From: Pseudomonas fluorescens HK44
GTDB taxonomy: Bacteria > Pseudomonadota > Gammaproteobacteria > Pseudomonadales > Pseudomonadaceae
DNA length: 64,000 bases
NCBI RefSeq assembly: GCF_000217955.3
Contig: NZ_AFOY02000028.1
Coordinates: 1-64,000 of the forward strand
Reading direction: 5' to 3'
The notes beneath the pieces were generated by a model. The model made no database searches. It had not been told where the DNA came from and saw nothing but the letters and a program-made list of their open reading frames with translations. Position numbers and translations under genes: made by a program. Positions 59,158 through 64,000 of this stretch are shown here, one piece after another. Position 1 is the stretch's first letter; each line of letters starts with the position of its first letter.

Positions 59158-60614
59158 GCAAGTCACTACTCTCTCTAGCCATCGCCGCGTTCGTGCTCGG
59201 TGGCTGCTCGCTGATACCGGATTATCAGCAGCCTGCCGCACCGATTGCGGCGCAATACCCAGAAGGTCCGGCGTATTCGCCGGCCCAGGCCGCAAGCCAG
59301 GCCGCCGCCGAACAAGGCTGGAAGCAGTTTTTCCGTGACCCGGCGCTGCAACAGCTGATCCAGACCGCTCTGGAGAACAACCGCGACCTGCGTGTCGCGG
59401 CGCTGAACATCGACGCCTTTGCGGCCCAATACCGCATCTCGCGCGCCGACCTGTTCCCGGCCGTCTCGGCGACCGGCACCGGCAGCCGTCAGCGGGTTCC
59501 GGCGCGGATGTCGCAAACCGGCAAAGAGGGCATCACCAGCTCCTACTCGGCCACCGTGGGCGTCAGCGCCTATGAACTCGACCTGTTCGGTCGCGTTCGC
59601 AGCCTGAACGAACAAGCGCTGCAATCGTACTTCGCCACTGAAGAAGCACGCCGTAGCACCCAGATCAGCCTGGTGGCCAGCGTGGCCAACGCCTACCTGA
59701 CCTGGCAGGCCGACAAGGAACAGCTGAAACTGTCCCAGGACACCCTCGCCACCTTCGAAGAAAGCTACCGGCTTACCGCCCGTAGCAACGAAGTCGGCGT
59801 GGCGTCGGCGCTGGACCTGAGCCAGTCGCGTACGGCCGTGGAAACTGCCCGGGTCCAACAGGCGAAATTCACTCGCTTGGTGGCTCAGGATGAAAACAGT
59901 CTGGCGCTGCTGTTGGGCACCGGTTTACCGGCCAACCTGGCAGCGGGCAAACCGTTGTCCGATGACCTGCTCAGCGAAGTACCGGCCGGTCTGCCGTCCG
60001 ACCTGCTGCAACGTCGCCCGGACATCCTTGAAGCCGAACACAAGCTCAAGGCTGCCAACGCCAACATCGGCGCGGCACGGGCAGCGTTCTTCCCGAGCAT
60101 CAGCCTGACCGCCAATGCCGGCACCCTGAGCCCGGATCTCTCCGGTCTGTTCAAGGGGGGGTCGGGGACCTGGCTGTTCCAGCCACAAATCAACCTGCCG
60201 ATCTTCAATGCCGGCGCCCTGAGCGCCAGCCTGGATTACTCGAAAATCCAGAAAGACATCACGATCGCGCAGTACGAGAAGTCGATCCAGACCGCCTTCC
60301 AGGAAGTCTCCGACGGCCTCGCCGCACGCCTGACCTTCAACGAACAGTTGCAGGCCCAGCGTGATCTGGTGGCCGCCAACCAGAATTACTACCGCCTGGC
60401 CGAGCGTCGCTACCGCATCGGTGTCGACAGCAATCTGACCTTCCTCGACGCCCAGCGTCAGTTGTTCAGCGCGCAGCAATCGTTGATCACCGACCGCCTG
60501 TCGCAACTGATCAGCGAAGTGAATCTGTACAAGGCACTGGGCGGTGGCTGGAACGCGCAAACCGCGAAGAACGAGCCGGTGAAAGAACAAGCACCGAAGC
60601 TGAAAATGTTCTGA
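59154..60614 (+). CDS. emhC: RND efflux outer-membrane channel (OprM/TtgC/EmhC-like)
   Basis: 486 residues, lipobox VLGGCS. OprM/NodT repeats: RVAALNIDAFAAQYRISRADLFP, YELDLFGRVRSLNEQAL, LDLSQSRTAVETARVQ, RRPDILEAEHKLKAANANIGAARAAFFP. Fits TolC-type channel. Confidence 0.95.
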   Translation: MSKSLLSLAIAAFVLGGCSLIPDYQQPAAPIAAQYPEGPAYSPAQAASQAAAEQGWKQFFRDPALQQLIQTALENNRDLRVAALNIDAFAAQYRISRADLFPAVSATGTGSRQRVPARMSQTGKEGITSSYSATVGVSAYELDLFGRVRSLNEQALQSYFATEEARRSTQISLVASVANAYLTWQADKEQLKLSQDTLATFEESYRLTARSNEVGVASALDLSQSRTAVETARVQQAKFTRLVAQDENSLALLLGTGLPANLAAGKPLSDDLLSEVPAGLPSDLLQRRPDILEAEHKLKAANANIGAARAAFFPSISLTANAGTLSPDLSGLFKGGSGTWLFQPQINLPIFNAGALSASLDYSKIQKDITIAQYEKSIQTAFQEVSDGLAARLTFNEQLQAQRDLVAANQNYYRLAERRYRIGVDSNLTFLDAQRQLFSAQQSLITDRLSQLISEVNLYKALGGGWNAQTAKNEPVKEQAPKLKMF

Positions 60615-60635
60615 TAGCAATGTTCTGAAGCAAAA

Positions 60636-60666
60636 ACGAAGCCCACCATTTGGTGGGCTTTTTTTG
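60636..60666 (+). terminator. Intrinsic terminator of emhABC
   Basis: AAGCCCACCA-TTT-GGTGGGCTT followed by TTTTT: a tight 10-bp stem, 25 bases after the emhC stop. Confidence 0.92.
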
Positions 60667-60693
60667 GGCTGTGTCCCGCGTAGGAGCCTGCGC

Positions 60694-61065
60694 CTACGTC
60701 GATTCAGGTGGATCGAGGTTATCCAGCGCCCGATTCACCGCCAACTCGGCCAGGGAAATCATCTGTTGAATCGCCAGCGCGGTATTGCGCTTGGGGCCTT
60801 CGAGCTCAAAGGCCAGATCGCTGGCCATGACATTGACCGAGGCGAGGGTTTCGCAGGCGTGGGCCAGCAGGGTTTCAGAGTCGACGTCGGGGGCGATGAC
60901 GAAAATGCAGCCGGGGCGTCGGTCGGCTAACAATGTCTTGGTCTCAGGCAGTACCAGGTAGTGGTCGAGCGCACGGTGCGCGGCGGCGTGGAGTTCTTTT
61001 GAGTCGAGGGAGGCGTAGGGGGAAACGGGGTCGGTTTCAGGCGGATTTGGAGTGGCTTTGAACAT
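60694..61065 (-). CDS. DUF6124 (DUF3077-like) protein
   Basis: 123 residues. MFKATPNPP start, LHAAAHRALDHYL, IFVIAPDVDSETLLAHACETLASVNVMASDLAFELEGPKRNTALAIQQMISLAEL: the hallmark architecture of this Pseudomonas-specific small protein family of unknown function. Its AAGGA ribosome site at 61,075-61,079 lies inside a sequence that the leader can pair with. Confidence 0.9.
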   Translation of the reverse strand: MFKATPNPPETDPVSPYASLDSKELHAAAHRALDHYLVLPETKTLLADRRPGCIFVIAPDVDSETLLAHACETLASVNVMASDLAFELEGPKRNTALAIQQMISLAELAVNRALDNLDPPEST

Positions 61066-61197
61066 GGTATTGGGTCCTTAAGGTTGGAGCTGCCACCACT
61101 TCGCGACTAAACAAAGGGTGGCGGCTGTACGCAGGTTAGTCGACCGGGGACCCAAGGAAATCCGGCGCGCCGAAGCGCCCTGCGCACAGCCACCATC
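61066..61197 (-). promoter_or_regulatory. Structured leader of the DUF6124 gene, can sequester its SD
   Basis: Minus-strand RNA: TTGGGTCC (61,155-61,148) is the exact complement of GGACCCAA (61,077-61,070), which overlaps the AAGGA site. A long-range imperfect stem (61,117-61,135 with 61,178-61,197; arms GGTGGCGGCTGTACGCAGG and CCTGCGCACAGCCACC) encloses the first segment and a GCGCTTCGGCGC hairpin is inside it, so alternative folds can free or block the SD. Rho-independent motifs are absent. Confidence 0.6.
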
Positions 61198-61464
61198 AAG
61201 TGCAGGGATAAAGAATACCTGACTGATTGTTGCGTGATGCGCCTTGGAGAACCGCGAGCGACTAAACCCGATCACTGATAATCAGCGACACGAAAACAAT
61301 AGAGGCGACGCCCAAAGCGCACAAGCCGGCGGATTCTGGCGCAGGTGTAGGCCGTGACGCAAGGCGTTGTAGCTTCTGATGGGCACTACGTAGGCAAGCT
61401 TAAACACCCGTAGCTAGCCTTCATCACCGTTTTTTGGGGGACCCATTTCAAATGACAGAACGCC
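61198..61464. other. Non-coding stretch between the DUF6124 leader and the MNIO-SagB stop
   Basis: No gene supported. Several short frames exist but none has a ribosome site. It should hold the DUF6124 promoter and the RiPP operon's terminator; no obvious terminator seen. Confidence 0.4.
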
Positions 61465-63438
61465 TCACCCTCCAACCCCATTGACCAGAAACACCGGCTC
61501 CTCCAGATAGTTGAGTCCCAGCCGGTTTTCGAACAGTTCATCGCGTAATGCCGCGGTGGTGAAACAGCCCAGCCCAAGGGCGGTGGCCACCAGTGAAAAG
61601 GTCTGACTCAGATGCCCCACATCCATCAACGCCACTCGCAGTGCCCGGCTGAACTCGTACTTCCAGGCCATCCGCTCGACCCGCGCCGTGGACACAAACA
61701 CTGCCGCTGCGTCCTTGATCCACGGCTGTTCACCACAGGCTTCGCTGATCCAGACTCGCGGGTCTTCCCGTGACAGCAGCTCAAGCCCGTGGCGGCGTAC
61801 CGAATAGTGGTAAAGACCGCGTTCGAAACCTTGCACATTCATCAGCACCGCATACACCTCGGTGCCCTGCAGCGAACCGCCGGCCGGTGAGGTTTTCTTC
61901 AGGAAATAATCCCCCATGCGGTTCTGCTCCATGACCGTCGCGCCCCAGGTGTAGTAGAGCAACAGGGACAATCGCTGCGCGCTCAACGGCTGGTCACTGA
62001 AGGTTCGCGACGTGCGGCGCTCGCACAGCGAGTCGAGCAATGTCGATTGGGCGATCGCGCAGGAAGGCGCCAGCAGCGGGTTTTCCAGGGCAACGAAAGG
62101 ATGGGAGAAATAATCCTTGAACGCCGACGGCTGGCGTCGCGCCGAGGCCTTTTGCTCAAGCTGCGTTTCCAGGTCGCTGACGCTGATGTAGGGCGTATGC
62201 GACCCGGTCCGGGTGCTCAGGTAAAACTCCAGCGCCGCGTCCCAATGGGCCCAAAGGCTGGCCGGCTGGCTACGCTCAACGCAAGTGTCAGTGTCAGAGG
62301 GCGTCTCGACCGGTTGCAGGACACCCTGGCTGATCAGTTCCCGCAGGAACGCCAGGTTGTCGTCCTGCTCGGGACTCTGCAAAACACCCGGCAGCAACAA
62401 GGCACTGCCCAGTGTCTGGGGAGTCAGGAAGTGGCGCAGCAACGGCAGAAACTTCACACCGAATTCCAGACTCAGGTCCCACTGCCGATCCCGGATAAAA
62501 AACGATGCCGAGCCGACGCTGAGCCAGGTGCTTTCCCTGAGTTTCAACAGGGTTTGCGCCCCCTGCTCGAGTTGCGTTTGCGGCTCCTGCCGGGCAAAAC
62601 CCCGCCAGTACAAGGCCTTGGGCCGAAGGGACTTGATGGCCGTGATCAACGTCAACAATTCTGCATCATCGGTTTTGCGGGAAATATCCCACTCAAGGGT
62701 GATCGCTTTCACCGGCGATGAATCAAACAAGTGACGCAAGATGTCCCAATCCCGCCGCGGATGGCCGGTATGTATTTCAATCAGCCGGTCCAGCGGCAAC
62801 GAACGCAAGTAGTTGTTCAGGTCGTAACCCAGGGTTCTGGCGGTCGCGATCGCGCTGTCGAGGTCCAGCAGAAAGCCCGAGCCACTGCGTTCCACCACCC
62901 TGGAGATGAACGCGCCTTCAGATGGTTCTTGTGCATCGTGCAACGAAAACAACCGTGGCGCGTTTTCAAGCACCAGTGGCGTTGCCGTGAGGTCACGCAA
63001 TTCGATGGCGTTGGCCACCACCGTGTCAGCCACCTCTTGGGCCAGAGTCGGCAAAATGAAATGCTGAGTGTCGCCACCGTGGAACCGCGACCAGGAAATA
63101 TGCTCAGCCAACCAGGGTGAGCGGGTTTTCTCGCACAGCCGCCGAGTCATTTGCAAAAACTCGCGGTCCATCGCGATGCCCACGCTGCCCAAGGACAAAC
63201 TGGAAGAATGCAGCAAGCTCGGTACTTGCACAGCGAGCTCAAGCAGACGCGGTTCCAGAATGCAGTGCGTCGGCTGAAACTCGACGTAATCGAAGGGCAG
63301 CAAGCCCTCGGCGAGAATCCGTTCGACGGTCGGGTCGAGCCCCTCCCACGATAACTCACCCTGAGGCGTGCGCCGTGGCAAATGGTATTCCAGCCCGACG
63401 CCGGCCTCGGGAAATTGCGAAGCATCAAACATCGCCAT
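61465..63438 (-). CDS. Fusion of MNIO (DUF692) oxidase and SagB-type flavin dehydrogenase
   Basis: 657 residues, GGGAGG before ATG. 10-285: MNIO/DUF692 domain with AEHISWSRFHGGDTQHFILP, LVLENAPRLF, LLDLDSAI, LIEIHTGHPR and ITLEWDIS (metal ligand pattern H, E, D, H, E). 285-415: wHTH/RRE-like spacer (FGVKFLPLLRHFL...NLAFLRELISQGVLQ). 425-655: SagB-type nitroreductase with RRTSRTF, KKTSPAGGSLQGTEVY and VALMDVGHLSQTF. MNIO enzymes modify Cys or Asn/Asp in RiPPs; SagB enzymes make azoles. Likely a single peptide-tailoring enzyme. Co-transcribed (16-base gap) with the HExxH gene. Confidence 0.85.
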   Translation of the reverse strand: MAMFDASQFPEAGVGLEYHLPRRTPQGELSWEGLDPTVERILAEGLLPFDYVEFQPTHCILEPRLLELAVQVPSLLHSSSLSLGSVGIAMDREFLQMTRRLCEKTRSPWLAEHISWSRFHGGDTQHFILPTLAQEVADTVVANAIELRDLTATPLVLENAPRLFSLHDAQEPSEGAFISRVVERSGSGFLLDLDSAIATARTLGYDLNNYLRSLPLDRLIEIHTGHPRRDWDILRHLFDSSPVKAITLEWDISRKTDDAELLTLITAIKSLRPKALYWRGFARQEPQTQLEQGAQTLLKLRESTWLSVGSASFFIRDRQWDLSLEFGVKFLPLLRHFLTPQTLGSALLLPGVLQSPEQDDNLAFLRELISQGVLQPVETPSDTDTCVERSQPASLWAHWDAALEFYLSTRTGSHTPYISVSDLETQLEQKASARRQPSAFKDYFSHPFVALENPLLAPSCAIAQSTLLDSLCERRTSRTFSDQPLSAQRLSLLLYYTWGATVMEQNRMGDYFLKKTSPAGGSLQGTEVYAVLMNVQGFERGLYHYSVRRHGLELLSREDPRVWISEACGEQPWIKDAAAVFVSTARVERMAWKYEFSRALRVALMDVGHLSQTFSLVATALGLGCFTTAALRDELFENRLGLNYLEEPVFLVNGVGG

Positions 63439-63454
63439 GTCCGCCTCCCTGGCG

Positions 63455-64000
63455 TTAACCGGTCAGGCCCAGCATGCGTTTAGCCCCTGCCGCAGCCCCC
63501 GATATCGCCAACAACCCGGCGTGCTGACTTTCCAGCGCTCTGACTTCTTGAACCAGGTTTTCCAGCAGTTGGCGCCCTTGAGGGGTGAAATCGGTGCTGG
63601 CTTCGAAATCGGGCAACGCCTTGATCAAGCCTTGCAGGATGAACACCAGGCGCTTTTGCGCCCGCTGCAGTTCATGGGACGAGCGCGAACGAACCCGCTC
63701 CAGGTATTTGACCAACGCGACGTACACGAAAAACGCATGGAAATAGCCATAGAGGTCACGCTTCTGCCCCGACCACGGCAAGGTGAACAACGCCTCCCGC
63801 GAGGTCTCATCCTTGACGACCGGGCACACTTCGACAATGTTGTAGAGCAATTGATGAGTCGCCTCATGCACCAGCGACTCTTCCAGGTCGAGTATTGAAT
63901 CATCCCGGTTCGATACGAGGATGATCCCGGTGAAGCGCGAAGCCGAACAGCTTCGAAATGAACCATCGGGTAAATAACAGATGGACTTGACCAGTTTTCT
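63455..64000 (-). CDS. HExxH-motif protein (peptide beta-hydroxylase-like), 5' end outside window
   Basis: The frame is open from the window edge: ...SFRSCSASRFTGIILVSNRDD and LVHEATHQLLYNIVEVCP. HEATH is an HExxH metal motif, followed by FTLPWSGQKRDLYGYFHAFFVY, where the HExxH peptide-modification family has a W-x-x-x-RPL-G motif. The C-terminus is helical (LIKALPDFEASTDFTPQGRQLLENLVQEV). It is encoded directly before the MNIO-SagB fusion, supporting a RiPP hydroxylase role. At least 181 residues are in the window. Confidence 0.7.
   Translation of the reverse strand, partial: RKLVKSICYLPDGSFRSCSASRFTGIILVSNRDDSILDLEESLVHEATHQLLYNIVEVCPVVKDETSREALFTLPWSGQKRDLYGYFHAFFVYVALVKYLERVRSRSSHELQRAQKRLVFILQGLIKALPDFEASTDFTPQGRQLLENLVQEVRALESQHAGLLAISGAAAGAKRMLGLTG

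Noticed and set aside
61078..61275. 65-codon minus-strand ORF in the DUF6124 leader
   Set aside because: Its sequence coincides with the structured leader arms and has no ribosome site; RNA structure explains the conservation better. It could be tested as a leader peptide.

Overview
The window looks like a chromosome segment of a fluorescent-group Pseudomonas. The basis is a complete TtgABC/EmhABC-type RND efflux operon with its divergent TetR repressor and the recognisable operator sequence, OlsB/OlsA, AcpH, FosA, DUF6124 (DUF3077-like) and YXWGXW proteins, a LemA/TPM cluster, and REP-type inverted repeats with the usual 'GTGGCGAGGGAGCTTGCTCCC' flavour. All assignments are by reading; no database search was run.

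Region 1 (about 1-14,920) is accessory DNA. It holds an AraC regulator, an SDR, a small membrane protein coupled to an NCS1 permease, a dCache-type chemoreceptor, a TetR regulator, an imine-reductase-like enzyme, an alpha/beta hydrolase coupled to a PhyH dioxygenase, and a second SDR cut off by a complete IS21-family element (11,260-13,837). Beyond the element is a headless unknown gene. The block reads as an uptake, sensing and breakdown set for an unidentified small molecule. It stops at a 47-bp 3' half of a CAU-anticodon tRNA gene (14,874-14,920), the classic scar of an island that integrated into a tRNA; the intact tRNA should lie to the left.

Region 2 (about 15,100-21,745) starts with a decayed IS66 remnant (tnpA tail, tnpB with a premature stop). 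Next come two overlapping large genes: an Mrr-type nuclease fused to a superfamily II helicase, and an 823-residue protein with two RNA-polymerase-alpha-CTD-like helix-hairpin-helix units and a sigma-region-4-like HTH. A 93-residue protein follows. This is a candidate anti-phage system with an unusual transcription-machinery-like partner. A HicAB toxin-antitoxin pair with a readable promoter/operator closes the region.

Region 3 (about 21,779-60,614) is mostly core genome: tam, a YXWGXW lipoprotein, a DUF1800/DUF1501 secreted pair, tandem AidA/PixA proteins, DUF4142, a PAS-GAF-GGDEF cyclase, fosA, an iron-type alcohol dehydrogenase, a DUF4917 protein with SIR2-like motifs, YegP, RHH, DJ-1/PfpI, an EamA transporter, a methyltransferase, the TPM/TPM/LemA operon, bglX, clsB, yceI, a class-C beta-lactamase-like serine hydrolase, an acyl-CoA-dehydrogenase-like gene, olsB-olsA, acpH, an arsR-MFS-ene-reductase operon with repeated operators, two AT-rich orphan genes (52,592-53,738) and emhR/emhABC.

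Region 4 (60,694-64,000) has a DUF6124 gene whose leader can pair with its own Shine-Dalgarno region. At the right edge is part of a probable RiPP (modified peptide) operon: a HExxH peptide-hydroxylase-like gene running off the window, then a single protein fusing an MNIO (DUF692) oxidase to a SagB-type dehydrogenase. This fusion locus and the Mrr-helicase/sigma-like pair are the two most promising undescribed systems.
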